Assembly: GCF_964340395.1 (NCBI RefSeq)
Contig: NC_135553.1
Coordinates: 6,488,501 to 6,552,500 of the forward strand
DNA length: 64,000 nt
DNA from: Glandiceps talaboti
Lineage: Eukaryota; Hemichordata; Enteropneusta; Spengelidae
Direction: 5' to 3'
Both the position numbers and the translations under genes were made by a program. This document shows, one piece after another, positions 14,011-26,829 of the stretch. A model generated the notes under the pieces. That model worked only from the letters and a program-made list of their open reading frames with translations. It had not been told where the DNA came from and did not search any database. Within the stretch, counting starts at the first letter, position 1; every line of letters starts with the position of its first letter.

Positions 14011-15343
14011 TCACCATGCCCCACCTACACTGTATGTTTAGTTATACTCAAAGGGACAAAACATAAATAATTTTTTTTAAAAGATCCTTAAAAATAACTC
14101 AAATTGCACATTTAGATGTGTCAGTTAAATATCTACACACACAAAATATGTTCATTAATTAAATACAACTAAATACAATATTACTCTATGTTTCATGTTT
14201 ACTAGAACAGTTGAAATGTTACTCATAGATCACATTGTTGTATTACTCTATGTTTTATGATATCAGCCCATTGCAGTACATCCGTGATCATGTTGATATG
14301 TCACGAAAAACAAGCATCATTCTCAATAATTGTGTGAGTAGCAATAACAGAGTAGCAATACTTTATGTTTCACATGAACCCACGGTCCACAAAACATTGA
14401 TTATTGCATAACATAACTTATCAAAAGTTTACTACATTTTGATTGACTAACTTAGTTGAATTTCATCACACAAAGTTTTACCCACCACATAAACATTCAA
14501 CAAAAATCTAAATATAATGATAAGTAAACCATTTTGATTTCTATCTGCTGGATTACTTTTGAGTTCTCCTTGATGGAAAACACATTCTTCAACCTGTTTT
14601 CATAAATACAATCAAAATAAAAATAAGTATATTTCAGGTTCACGTTTTTTTTGAATATTATTTGGTCAGCCTTGAATATCACTGCTCCATATTGAGTACA
14701 CATGACAATATGGCTATGAAGGTTACACTATACTTACAAATGTACTTGATATGGATGCTATAACGATAGTGGTACATACAGAAAACACTTTACTTTGCTG
14801 TTATGGGTTGTATATGCCTATTAAATGAAGTATTTCTCATTTTAAAAAATAACACACTTATGTAAAATATATATTTCTAAAGTTGTTAAGAGAGAGGTTT
14901 CTTCAAAGGCATGCTAGAGTATTGATGTAAGATATATACAAAGTAGAAATGGGGCATTTCATCTGAAATTCAAAGTTCTAAAATCTCTTAAAACTTTGGT
15001 ATATGAAAGCTTGTTCCTTATCATTTTGAAAGGCGTTCCAGCCATTTTGTATTCAAAGACATTGACAATTTTGTTTTTGTTTTTTAATTTGACGGCCATT
15101 TTGGATTCAGAGTGGGTTACTGGGTAACTTAAAGATGAGTTTGACATTCATTTCAAGTATTTATACAATAACTGATAGAACCCTGCTTTTCCCGGCTCCC
15201 TCATGATTTTAACTGAGTATATGTTTGTGTTTTCTTGAATAAGGTTACAGCAAAAGTTTAAAGACCCTTACTGAGGCACAAACTACAAGAACTTGACAAT
15301 GTTTTTTTTGGAGAATCCTACATCACAAAGAGTAATATTCTCA

Positions 15344-15349
15344 TTTATT
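15344..15349 (-). terminator. Polyadenylation signal AATAAA of the SLC5 gene
   Basis: AATAAA on the minus strand 64 bases after the stop codon at 15413-15415. It is the first canonical hexamer downstream. Confidence 0.5.
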
Positions 15350-15412
15350 CTATATACCCTGTATTGGTGAGATTTCTCTCATTTTGAATCAACTACAGAT
15401 TATCATCACATG

Positions 15413-18400
15413 TTATTTTCCTCCATTTTCATCTAGATTATCACCATCTTCTTGTATGAGTAGTTGTCTGTCATCTTCACTGGTTTCTAGAAGACTCTGG
15501 ACGACTGGATCACCAAGTTGTAGATTAATAGTTTCTCTGTATGTTGTTGTAGGTGGCTGCCAACCTCTGGGTCTGAAATACATCATAGATCAGAAGTGTG
15601 TTTAAAAATCATGCATTCATCTCCAACAAACAAATAATCAAAATGAGAGAAAATGTTTGTATTTGTTCACAAGAATAAACACTCATTAGAAATTTGATTA
15701 CCTGAGAAATGTTGCCAGCAATGCAGGATCTACTGTTTTTAACCTTTCTTCTGGTAAGCTGCATCGTATGATTTCACTTGCAATGAGACCGAATGACAAC
15801 GTTGTCAGAAATGATACACAACTATACCACATGAAAGACAACTGAAGAAAAAGACAAAAACCAAATATTGAGTTGATCTGTTCTGAGATGTACTTTGAAG
15901 AAGGAGTAAGTACTTATATGTGTCATAAACAGTTGTCTGACAAAACTATAGAGAAACTTGGTCCAGAACAAAATAATAATCATATGTAATCTTCATGGTT
16001 CCACTGATAAGATACCATAAATGTGAGAACCTGGGATTGAAACCCTGGCCTTTAAACTCAATCATTATTGAAGAGGTGTGGTCCCTGCTATTATTTAGCC
16101 ACTAGAGGGCGCTTGTCAATATAATTATCAAATACTGTATCTTCTGTACAGGAAAATAACTGTTTCTTCGATGTGACTCAAGCCAAACAGATTATGGTAA
16201 ACATATAAAAAATTGCAAAAGCAGTCACTGAATGAAGTTTTGATGCAAAGCTTGAAATTTTCCTTTTTTAAGATTTTGTGGAAACATTAAACATTCATAA
16301 GTCAACCAATCAACAGTGGTATCTCCGTATGTTATATCTTACCTCCACCTAGTTTAAAGAATATTTATTCAAAACGTCAAAGATTTTGTCAAATTTTCTG
16401 TGACTGCACTCTACAGCTGAAGCACTAAGGGAGCGTACTTCTAACTATGAGTGGTCCAAGATATACTACAGGTACTCAATCCCATTCCCATTTCTGTAGT
16501 GAAAACCAACAATTCTCTGAGTTGGGCCAACCATAGTACACCCTGGATTGAACAGCTGGGGTTCAATCAAGTCAGGAAAACTATAGAAGGACTGATGGTA
16601 AAGATAGATTTCCAACCAATATCAATATACCCATGGTTACAAACCCTGGTAACAGTAACCCTGGTAACAGAGAAGGGATAATCTTACAAAGATCACAGTT
16701 TCACATTCCTTCTATCAAATTTTGGTGAATAAGTATATGGCAACCCATGCACGAAAGTCTGTTTAATTTTATGCACATGCAAGAATATTAACTTACTCTG
16801 TACAAGGCAAAGGCTTGAGGTAGAACATCTCCAGTGTCCGGGTCTTTGTTTAACATTGCTCCTATTGTGATCCATAAAGCCAATAAAAATCCTGCCACTA
16901 ACCCTACTAATGCACCCCTGGAAAAAAAGAACAAAGAAGCAACTTTTTAAAATCATACGAATTTATACGTTATAAAGACTGCTAGGATTCTAAATAAATT
17001 AATATATTTCCAGGTATAGATAAACAAATGATGCCGCAATATTTCTAATTTTGCAATAATTTTGATTGGAATTCAGTGTCATCTCAATAAGACATCACTG
17101 AATCTATTGTAAACAATATTTTGTTTTGACAAATGTATGGTATGTACACATGAGAGAATTAGTACTAAATGTTCCCATATTGAAAACACTATATAGTGCC
17201 TCCTCCCCCTCCCACTGTGATACTTGCCCTTCGTCTCATATTAAAAAACAACCCCACATTAAAGAACTCCAAGTAGAGCCCCTCCCCTGTAACCCCCCCC
17301 CCCGACACACACACACACAAATCAGTTCTCTTACAAAGCATCCTTGCAGTAAAAAATTCCAAGTAGAGCCCCCTCTCCCACCCAGTACTCACCCTGAATT
17401 TGCTCTCTTACAAAGCATCCCCATGGTAAAAACTCCAAGTAGAGCCCCCTCCCCCACCCAGTACTCACCCTGAATTTGCTCTCCTACAAAGTATCCCCAT
17501 GGTAAAAACTCCAAGTAATGGTCCACCCACAGTACCAAATATAGAATTAACACTCTTCACCAATGACCCCAACTCGGATGCTACAAAGGCCAATGCTATG
17601 CTTACTGCTCCATAAATAAATGCTGTAAGAATGAGAAACAGGTGACATAAAGTTAACATATTTACACACACATATAAAGTGACATATAAAGCAAAAGAAT
17701 GTTACCTGTATAAGTACACCCAATCTGATTAAAATCCGATGTGGATGTCGGCTAATCGTTCCAATGCTATTTTACCTTCGTTATTTTGCTTGAATTGACC
17801 TTCTTGGTACATGTTTACATTTTTTAGCCTGATCGCCTCCTCTACAATGTAAACATGTACCAAGAAGGTCAATTCAGGCAAAATAACGAAGGTAAAATAG
17901 CAATGAATGATTAGCCGACATCTACATCGGATTTTAATCAGACTGATGTACACCTTGACAGAGAACCTATATATTGCTATACAAGTGTACCATAGATCAC
18001 GTGACCTTTCTGTCTTGCTTTGCTCATTTTTGTCCATCAGTTGTAAAAACCTGCCGTGTAAGTTTAGGTATGAGATGTCAGCGACAATTATTTTTTTCTC
18101 ATTACGACACAAGGAAGGTAATAGCAAGGTTGTTTTCTGTACAGTGGCATGGTCATGCTATGGGAATTCAATGTAGATTCCAAAAGTGCTAGTCTAGTCA
18201 AGTTTGGGCCTGGTTTATAGCATACACAACACTGGGTGTAAATACCATCAAGCTTTACATTAAGATTCCAAATACATGATACTTTGAAGAGTTGAACTTA
18301 CTAAGAACTTTTGATAATTTTGTATCCCTAGCATCACTTAATGTATTGTTCATTGCCTGGTTGCCATGGTTTCGGTATGCCCTCCATGGTTTAATGATGT

Positions 18401-20537
18401 CAACAAATGTCACGGTTGCCAAGGCATTTAGTCCAGAGGCTACAGTACTGCAAATACAAAGGAAAGTATAGTTAACAGACAACATCACAAAGACCAAGAT
18501 ATAATCATTCTGCGTTTTGCATGGCCAAAACATCACAGTGCTAGGGGTTCCAATCATAGAACATATTGCATCTTGGGTAATTAATCAACAACTCAAGACA
18601 CAATTAAGACTTACCTAAGAGTTCCTGCAAATATACAAGCAACAAATAAACCCTGCATGCCTGATATGACTCCAAACTCTAAACTGACAAAATATACCAA
18701 TATCTATAGAGAGAAAACAAGGAAAATGGACTCAATCAGTACCAGTAGTATAATTAACACTATAGTAGTAACATATATGGTATTTACATCAAGAAATAAA
18801 GAAATCTAGTACCAAATGTGAAATTTTATACATTTGCTTGGTACATCATTGATTTCAGAATTATTTTACTGAGTAAAATCTGTGCTACATCAGGTTTTGG
18901 CACAATAAATACCAAATGAATAATAATCTTATGTTTCTCTAAAAGATCACGTTAAAAACTAATCAGAAATGAGTTGGTTAATTCACACTGAAAAATACAT
19001 TTGTGAAATTACATTTTCTTCATTTTTTTTTCTGAAATCACTATGATAATCTTTTATATGACAACTGTCAAGATCACTATGACAACTTAGCTGATCACTA
19101 TGACAACTGACCTGATCACTGTGACAACTGTCAAGATCACTAGATTACTAATCCAGGTTACAATATGGTTGATTCTATCAATATGACAACTGACCTGATC
19201 AATATATTCATAATTTTGTGAGTAACATGGTTTGATTCTATCACTATGACAACTGACTTGATCACTATGACAACTGACCTGATCCCTAGATTCATAATCT
19301 GGTGTATAATGTGGTTTGATTCCATCATCACCATCACTTACTGAACCATCTACAAAAGGAAAAAAAGGAATTGTAGAATCAACACTGCAGTTTTATGGAT
19401 AAAAGAGACTCAGAAAAATGTTTCAAATTACTCACGTCATGATTGACTCATAAACAATATGTAAGCAATTTGAAATACAGTTTAGATATAAACTCATCTT
19501 TGTTTGTACGGAAGAATAAAGTATGACGATTGATTGAATTACTTTCACTTATTTTATAACAGAGACAAACAGTCAGAGGAAAATTACTTTATTTAATCAT
19601 AAAAATATAAAACACGGCATGGAAAATAACTCAATTTAGACAGTTGTCTAAATTTCCTATCACAGAACTAATTTTTTGCCCATTATTATTTGCTGAGATA
19701 TTTGCAAAAAATATAAGATACCTAATGATAAACATTCTACTGTACTAAATTATTGTGGCATTTTATACAGCTCTATGGACTAAAAATAATTACTACTATA
19801 AATTTTTGTAACAAAATTTGATAGTGTGAAATTTGAAAGTTAACTGTAAGATTTTAGTGTACATACAGGTTGAGCTATTAACAAAATTATGCTGTGATAA
19901 AAACAATCTGCACAACAATAACCATCAGTAGCTAATTATCTAATCACTATGAGGTTTATGGTATGGGTTATGAAAAATTCAGATAATCAATAATCCAATG
20001 GGGGTGAGGGGGGGAAGGGGGGGGATATCAAATACGCTATTTTACCATTAAAGAAAAAACAGTTTTAACATTGTTGTATATACGTATCAAACTATTGATT
20101 GATTCAGCCATTCATTCAAAGCATCTACAACAGACAATACAATATTTACAACTTGACTTGACTTCACTCCATTCCAATCATACATACCGGTAGTAGTGCA
20201 AGTCTTAAAACATATGGAAATACTGAAAACAAACTCTTTCAAAAGCACAGCACATCTGTTCAATATCATGAGTGTGACTTTATGAGATAAGATTATTGCA
20301 TTTAATAGCAGAGTATGTTATGGTAAATATGAGGCAGTGTGTAGTGCAGGCAAGGTGCATTTATACTAGCAATATATGTGCATTCTCATTTAAATTCACA
20401 CACTTTGCAATGTTAGAACACAGCCCAACCAATCATCAGCCAAGTGTACACTATTGTTAGACAAAGTTGGGATCTTTCTGTCAAACAAAGCAATAACTAT
20501 GTTAATACTAGGAGAGACGAGGGCCAGAGTTAACATC

Positions 20538-20586
<49 letters not shown>

Positions 20587-22140
20587 CTATTTGCAACAAG
20601 TCCTTTGCATTATGATATTAAAAGTAATGTAATATCAATAAAGTAATAGTCACATGGCATCACATGTAATAGAGTACATTATTTTTTGTTACAATGTAAC
20701 AAATGCAAATATAATTTTTTGTTACATGTTAGCAAATGTAATATGATTTTGTAACATTGTTATAAAATGAATTTGTCATCAAATAACTTTGTAGTTAATG
20801 CATTATCCTTCTAACATTGTTAGAAAATGCATATTATCTTTGTTACATTGTAATCAAGTGCATTGATTTTATAAGATTGCTATACAGGGAATTGTTACAT
20901 TGTAATATATGCATTATAACATTGTCACAGTGCAAATTATCTTTGTTACATTGTTATAACTTCATAAATTTTGCAACAATGTTTCTGTGAGTGTTCATAC
21001 TGTGATACACATTCAACACACACTGTGTGTATCATAGTTTTAGTTCAACTTACTGACAGTGCTGTTTATGGCAGGATGAAACTTTGTCATATTATCTGCC
21101 CAGCAAAGAGAAAACATTTACTCAATTACGGTTACCAATACAAAACATGCAAAGTGTTAGCAAAGACAACTGTATGTTATATTATGTTATACATTCCTTT
21201 TTTACTATAATTCCCTTGTTGAGTAAGAATTAAGTTGGGCTAATGACAAAGTGACAAGATACTATTTTATACCATAAGCACAGAATGCTTCCCATACATG
21301 TAGTGCAATATGGTAATACAAATGCTATCATTATTAACATCACATATACTTTGATCTTACTTTTGGTCTGTACTTTATGCTATGTTTATCATCATAACAT
21401 CTTAAAACTGATGAGTCAGTCGGTTGGTTAATAATAAAAATAAAGTTTGTAAGCAGTGTATGTGTACATGTTGATACTTTCATTTCATAATCATCTGAAA
21501 TGACTTTGAAATGACAATTGAACTCAGAAGGAAACATTGTACATTTCTTGTATTAACATTTTCCAAATTTCAGCAATAAACATTGACATTTTTTCTAATC
21601 CTACTGTACAAGGAGTCTAATTTAGAAATTTCGCCAGACCTAAGAAAATATAGGGTTGGTCAGGTCATGAGAAGTAAGACAACCCTTACAATTTTTCATA
21701 GAAATCACATTATATGCTGGCCCACAGAGGTTTCCTTCTCCTGTTACAAACACACAAACACATAAAAAGTCTCCTAATAGTCGTTGTAATCTTTTATGGT
21801 AGGTGAGAATGAATGGGACTTGAAGCTCTGGATACATAATATTTGGACATATTATATATACATTCATATCAAATATTGGTTTCTCATTGGATTATGATAT
21901 CACTGTTTAGTAAAATGTACGATTCAATAACCCCCCCCCCCCCCCCATGCATAATATTTTGTTCATGCGAAGTCTGCAATATAGCCAGCCAAATACCCCT
22001 TTAACACCAACTACCATTCTCAATATTCTGTGTAATTGAAATCAGTGAGTTTTAGCAATGAAAGCATGAGGAACCATGCACACACCATGGTGTACAGATC
22101 ACACTGCAGTGAAATCAGTGATTTGAATGAATTCATCCAC

Positions 22141-22177
<37 letters not shown>

Positions 22178-22301
22178 TACATACACTCGCTTTCACTGCA
22201 CACATAATGCAAAAACACATGCAGGCACACTAACAAATACATATGCATATAAGCATACTCACGCACACAGACAGACATAGACAGACAGACAGACACAGAC
22301 A

Positions 22302-22344
<43 letters not shown>

Positions 22345-25300
22345 ACACACACACACACACACAGAAGTAAAGGTGAAAGGATTTTGTTTGAGATAATCAT
22401 TTTGAAATACTTACTGTTGTAAAATGCAAAGAGTACCAAACCAATAAAACTAACCATACTAAACATGATAAGATTTCCTGGTAAGTTATACCATACAGAT
22501 CTTCAATAAATAGAGAGAGAAGGAAACAGTTTTCATCGACTTTATCTAGTCAAAACCAGAAAGAGGTAGGAGAACAAATCTGATTTTTCATTGATTGTAA
22601 CAAAATATAATGCAAATGATCTCATTAATATTCACACAAAATGAAAATAATGTCACTTACTTAAGTTTGCTATCTTTTGGTCTTGGCTGTGAGAAATCTC
22701 AGCACAGCTGGCTGACTGCCCACAAACTAAGTCTGTTAAATGTACTATCAATCACTAAACTTTATGCAAATGATCTCATTAATATTCAAATGAAATGTTG
22801 TACTGGTAATGCTGTCACTTTGCTGCTTCTTTGTTGGTCTTGGCTGTGAGAAATATCTGTACAGCTGTTTGGCTAACTGCCCATAAACTGAGACTGGTTA
22901 AAAGTACCATCAATCATTAAACTTTATGCAAATTATCTCATTAATATGCACATAGAATATCACGCTCATTTTGCTGTTACTTACTTTGCTGCTTCTTTGG
23001 TGGTCTTGGCTGTGAGAAATCTCTGAACAGCTGTTTGGCTAACTGCCCACAAACTAAGACTGTTAAATGTACCACCAATCACTAAACCCCAGAATGATAA
23101 CCTGGCTGTGGGATCTACTGTGAACCTGATTTAAAATCAAAATAATCTATATTCATTAAGCACAAAATGGCACATCCATGGGAAAGATTACATCTTGCAG
23201 TAGGAAACTTTTAATAAATCTTGCTTTCTAACACAAACACAGCAAGTCTAAATTTTATGCATTGTACTACAATTATGCAAATATATGCATTAATATTCAA
23301 ATATACAAATGAAACTGTATGATCCACTAAGGTCACCACTTGAATAATTTCCACCAAAAAATTTTAATACTATGCACTACCTATGATTTCTGAGACCTTC
23401 ATTGAAATATTTATCACTAATCTAATGAATGCTGTGGGAAAAGAACACAATCTACCAGCAGTCACAGTGTTTAGAACTGAACAGTTGACATTTGCGAAAA
23501 TCCTCCAGTTTGCTTTTTTTATACAACAAATTTGATTCTCTCCCTTGTTCTGACAGTTGTAATTGTGTACACCTGCCAAGGTGTACAAAATGCATAGAAT
23601 TCTCAATCCTAGCATCCTTGATTACCCAGAACATTCTCATGCAGCTACCAAAACTGATTTTTGTTGCTTACTCAAAGAAGTTAGTATGGCCATGTTCACA
23701 GTTATACTGCCAGACATAGGAAAGTCCCCCTGCACGCACAGTACCCATAACAATTACTGTTATCAGTGCACCGAATAGAACAAAGAATTGAAACACGTCT
23801 GTCCAAATCACAGCTTTGATTCCTCCCTGTAAATAAAATAGAGTAATGACAAAAAATTGATGGTAATATTGTCTATATTACTATTAGTGTACATACTGTC
23901 TTGTAGGTTGAAATTTATAGTCTTATTATCAGTGGTCATGATGAGTTTCCTGGTATTTGATTGGGGGGGGGGGCAAATATAACTTATAAGCAGATGAATT
24001 TCTGGGGTGGGGATGGCATTTCTAGGGGTGAGGATGGCATTTGAAGGGTTTTAAAAAAAATGAAGTTATGAGTTATATGTCATGTTTTAAACAGTTGACA
24101 GTCAATTTGGTTATTATTTCTCTATATACTGTAACTGGTGAATTTGGAATCACTAGATGTTAAAATAAAATTCACAAACAGAATCTGAATCTCTCAATCT
24201 CACTTTTAGTTGTCCCATTCCTGAGAAATTTGATATGTGATCCAGAATCCACAAAAATTGACAAGTCTTTGTAAATTATTAGCTATAAATAAACTGGTTT
24301 AGTTATGGTCAACAAATACTTTTCAGGTGTAAGACTCTGATGTGAGATTGGCCAAACATTTATTGCATTCTAACCAGTGAAAAGGAACTTTTTTTGAGAA
24401 ACATTCACAAAATGTCATATTGCTGAATTGTAGCAACAGCAGACAACAGCAGAGCTTCCAATCTTTACATTGATCTGTAATTAAACATTTCAAAATATTC
24501 TTTCATACAAACAATATTTCTACTTATATTTCACATAAATTCAACATTTTCTGACTGCCTAAATCAGATGTCACAAAACAATCACATTGTAAAACAATGA
24601 CTATTTTGGTTGTGAAAGTTCATACAATGTAGTTATGACATAGAGTGATTTTCTTACCAGTGATGTGTATACAGTACAGAGAAGTCCAGTTATAAGCACG
24701 GTTTTCCAAACTTCAAACTGAGTCACTGAAATCAAATACAGATTCACATAAGACATCCATCTGCTTCTTGTATTTCTTTATAGGGGAACACCACTCAAGG
24801 AAATAAAGGCATTTTCATGAACTTTGGGGAGCCATCACATGATTTTAAATCACCTACATTGCAAGTGATTTCAGAGAAACATCAAGTTGAAGCTGCCCCT
24901 CATTTGGATGGGCTACATTGTCTTGTGGCAGTCAGAAGAAATGTTTATGCAATGATTTACAAAGGTTATAATTCATGAACATTTTTGATTGTTTATGCAA
25001 TGGTTGAACAATGAATATTCATGATCCCTAAGAACCTATAATGTTTAGTGAAAACATCATGAATATTCATTGTTCAACCATTTTGCTTCCATTTGGACAA
25101 CTGTTTACTTATAGTGACCTTTGAACCTTGAAATATTTTTAGATGTCAACAGGAGTTGTACAAAATCATGCAGTTCAGACAGTAAATAATTGTATCATAC
25201 TTGATCCATATTGACAGACATGCCGAGAATGATACAATCACAGACTGGAACATGGAACTCTACAAAGGACAGGGAACAACCCAGGGGATGGGTGGTGTGG

Positions 25301-26829
25301 GGTGCAGTTTGGGGTTGCAACCATGTAGATTAATGGATTTACTAGGGACATCTTGTCAAATTCACCTTATTTCAATATTATAATATTTCAACATTTCACC
25401 TTATTCAATTTTTTAATCAAAATACAACTGATCTTTTGATACGATGATAATTAATCATGTCACTTGTCAGAAATCTTTGTAACTTTGTGTATCCCTGGTT
25501 ACAATTGCAGGCAAGATAATTAGTTCAACATGGTTGAATGACCAAAGCTGTTTAGTACATGGTTTATTCAATTCCATGTAGTCACATTAAACTTACCGAC
25601 TTCTAGTGCTAGTGCTGGTGCATACAACACTATGGCCATATAAAAAGCTGTCTGGATGAGGAACAACGTTGATCCACAAAAACGAACACACATGTTGAAC
25701 CTTCTATGCAGATACTGTCAACAAATAAAAGTGAAGAATGTATACACATGTAGTTCTCTTAGTTCAAAATGTCTTGGTTTGCTTGCAAATGTCACTTGAA
25801 AATTTTGATTCAGATTCTTACAGTTGAATGCCACTCCAGGAAATATAGACATTTTCATAAACTATGGGTTCTGGAGAGTCATTTCTATACCCTTTAGTGT
25901 AAAACATCTCTCATGAATATTCATTATGTAACTTGAATATGTTATTTCTGCTGATTCTTGGGTTCTCAGTCCAATATCTTGATGATTATTGTCAAGGTGT
26001 GTACCCTTATCGATGATGATGCCTGTCAGTCGATTGTTGAAATATACTGGAAATCTCTGATGTTTTACTGCACTAAGTCTGTTGGTTGATGACATCCTCT
26101 TTTGTTGAACATTTTATGCAATGAATAAAATTATTCAAATATATATTTCACAATTTTAGCAAACTTATAAATGTGAATCTATAATGTTGACCACTCAACT
26201 CTTACCTCGTATGCACTGGTGAGTCCTAAACCATGAAATACAGGTATAAAGACCCACGCAGTGATAGGCATGACAAATAGAAAACTAAAAACCATGGTCC
26301 AGTATTGTGCTCCATGTGTAAACACCTCAGCTGGTATACCAAGAATACTTATGGCCGACAGGAAAGATGCCAAGATGGAGATTGCTACTGGTATACTACG
26401 CATACTTCTGTCTGCCATCAAAAATCTATTGGTATAGATAAAACTAGTATTACAATCTGGTGACTTATTTGATTGTGTTTGTGGTTCATTTTCAAACATT
26501 TATTACAATGCTTATACACATATTTGATACATTATACTTTATAACAAATATCATATATAATGCACACACTTTTTTTTCACATTTCTTCTTTTTTTAACTG
26601 GCCAATGACCCACCATTTCTGAGGTGTTACGGTGAGAAAAATACAAATAAATAGCAATTGCCCTTGGTGATAGGCAAGTCATTGTGTTTACTTACTTTGC
26701 TGTAGTTTTCTGTCCTCCACCAGAGAATGCATGGTAAAAACCAGTACAAGCTGATATAATCAACATACTACTAAATACTATATAATCTAGAACACCAAAT
26801 GGATGGACTGGTTCACTTCCCTGGGCCAT
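15413..26829 (-). CDS. SLC5-family sodium-coupled monocarboxylate/multivitamin transporter (SLC5A8/A12/A6-like), 14 coding exons
   Basis: Predicted plasma-membrane Na+-coupled symporter for monocarboxylates or a related organic anion. Exons, 5' to 3': 26696-26829, 26206-26425, 25597-25714, 24658-24725, 23672-23826, 22985-23125, 22415-22500, 19279-19349, 18615-18703, 18302-18447, 17469-17622, 16797-16917, 15702-15841, 15413-15572. Every junction is GT-AG and phases agree, giving 600 aa, close to the roughly 610 aa of SLC5A8/A12. The start is the ATG before AQGSEP; upstream ATGs in the same exon frame are less plausible. Family landmarks are FLMADRSM (about residues 45-52), [13 protein letters not shown] (about 181-193), [19 protein letters not shown] and GTVGGPLLG, with about 13 hydrophobic segments. 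The C-terminal tail is acidic and ends NGGK, without the PDZ-type end of vertebrate SMCT1. The exact substrate cannot be told. Exons 6, 8 and 11 each have decayed tandem copies of their 3' edge in the next intron. Confidence 0.93.
15955..16075 (+). repeat. SINE-like dispersed repeat (family B) in SLC5 intron 12
   Basis: Blocks TTGGTCCAGAACAAAAT, TGTAATCTTCATGGTTCCAC, TGATAAGATACC and GAACCTGGGATTGAAACCCT appear in the same order as in the copies at 40572-40840 (ERCC6 intron 15) and 61165-61290. Confidence 0.55.
16098..16113 (+). promoter_or_regulatory. CTCF-like motif in an SLC5 intron
   Basis: GCCACTAGAGGGCGCT matches the core CTCF recognition sequence (CCACTAGRKGGCGC) closely. It lies in the intron between coding exons 12 and 13. 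Binding is inferred from the motif alone. Confidence 0.4.
17240..17520. repeat. Exon-edge tandem repeat at SLC5 exon 11 donor, 76-bp unit
   Basis: The end of exon 11 plus its donor GTGAGTACTGGG (exon end at 17469) is repeated 76 bp downstream (GTACTCACCCTG at 17385 and 17461 on the plus strand). A third, more diverged copy lies around 17250-17350 and is interrupted by a C run and an AC run. Each unit holds exon sequence (ACCATGGGGAT...GCAAATTCAGG) and about 45 bp of intron. Confidence 0.85.
17721..17945. mobile_element. Foldback (MITE-like) element in SLC5 intron 10, two arms of about 100 bp
   Basis: Left arm about 17723-17826 and right arm about 17840-17943 are inverted copies with few mismatches (AATCTGATTAAAATCCGATG against its complement). 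GTACACC occurs on both sides (17714-17720 and 17948-17954) and may be the target-site duplication. No coding capacity; a non-autonomous DNA element is the simplest reading. Confidence 0.75.
19060..19349. repeat. Exon-edge tandem repeat at SLC5 exon 8 donor
   Basis: The coding exon (19279-19349) ends GATCAG then GTCAGTTGTCATAGTGATC on the minus strand. Downstream in the intron the same block recurs: AGAATCAAACCA...GATCAG/GTCAGTTGTCATA near 19193-19255 and 19129-19185, plus shorter copies of ATCACTATGACAACTG. Unit lengths are mixed (about 25 and 60-84 bp), so this is a compound, diverged array that carries several copies of the real donor. Confidence 0.75.
20536..20586. repeat. (CAA)n microsatellite
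   Basis: Perfect CAA/ACA trinucleotide run in SLC5 intron 7. Confidence 0.9.
20660..20965. repeat. Degenerate repeat built on palindromic GTTACAATGTAAC, SLC5 intron 7
   Basis: Variants of TTTGTTACATTGTAATA and ATGCATTAT recur about eight times with irregular spacing of 30-45 bp. The core GTTACAATGTAAC is self-complementary. It is too diverged to define one unit. Confidence 0.55.
22135..22186. repeat. (CACATA)n microsatellite
   Basis: Eight or so CACATA hexamers in SLC5 intron 7. Confidence 0.9.
22256..22364. repeat. Compound (AGAC)n/(AC)n microsatellite
   Basis: AGAC tetramers followed by a long AC run about 50 bases downstream (minus strand) of SLC5 exon 7; the AC-run reading frames have no coding meaning. 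Confidence 0.9.
22659..22760 (-). pseudogene. Decayed tandem copy of SLC5 exon 6 (3' part), farther copy
   Basis: Second downstream copy of the exon 6 end. Small deletions break the frame around the AGCCAGCTG region and near the donor, although a GTAAGT-like string survives. The copies are spaced 157 and 166 bp, and each is preceded on the minus strand by the same intron segment containing ATTTGCAT/ATGCAAAT and TTAATAT. Confidence 0.7.
22817..22922 (-). pseudogene. Decayed tandem copy of SLC5 exon 6 (3' part), nearer copy
   Basis: About 100 bases that match the last 103 nt of SLC5 exon 6 (22985-23087). It reads GTTTAATGATTG...GAAGCAGCAAAG. An extra C shifts the frame (AACCAG against AACAG in the exon), and the donor is GTGACAG instead of GTAAGT. 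It should not code in the normal transcript. Confidence 0.75.
24998..25084. mobile_element. Short foldback element in an SLC5 intron
   Basis: GGTTGAACAATGAATATTCATGAT (split here: GGTTGAACAATG, AATATTCATGAT) near 25003-25025 pairs with its complement at about 25057-25080. Similar flanking text (CACTC...GGAAATA...CATTTTCAT) occurs at 24790-24830 and 25828-25860, so it belongs to a dispersed family in this intron region. Confidence 0.5.

Larger units (their letters stand above)
22610..23095. repeat. Exon-edge tandem repeat at SLC5 exon 6, three units of about 160 bp
   Basis: The landmark TCTTGGCTGTGAG starts at 22681, 22838 and 23004. The unit is the last ~103 nt of the exon, the donor and about 55 nt of intron (TTTATGCAAATGATCTC). 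Only the unit at 22985-23125 continues into a full exon. Confidence 0.85.

Noticed and set aside
16020-16040. tRNA gene suggested by GGGATTGAAACCC
   Set aside because: No cloverleaf can be built around it; it belongs to dispersed family B.
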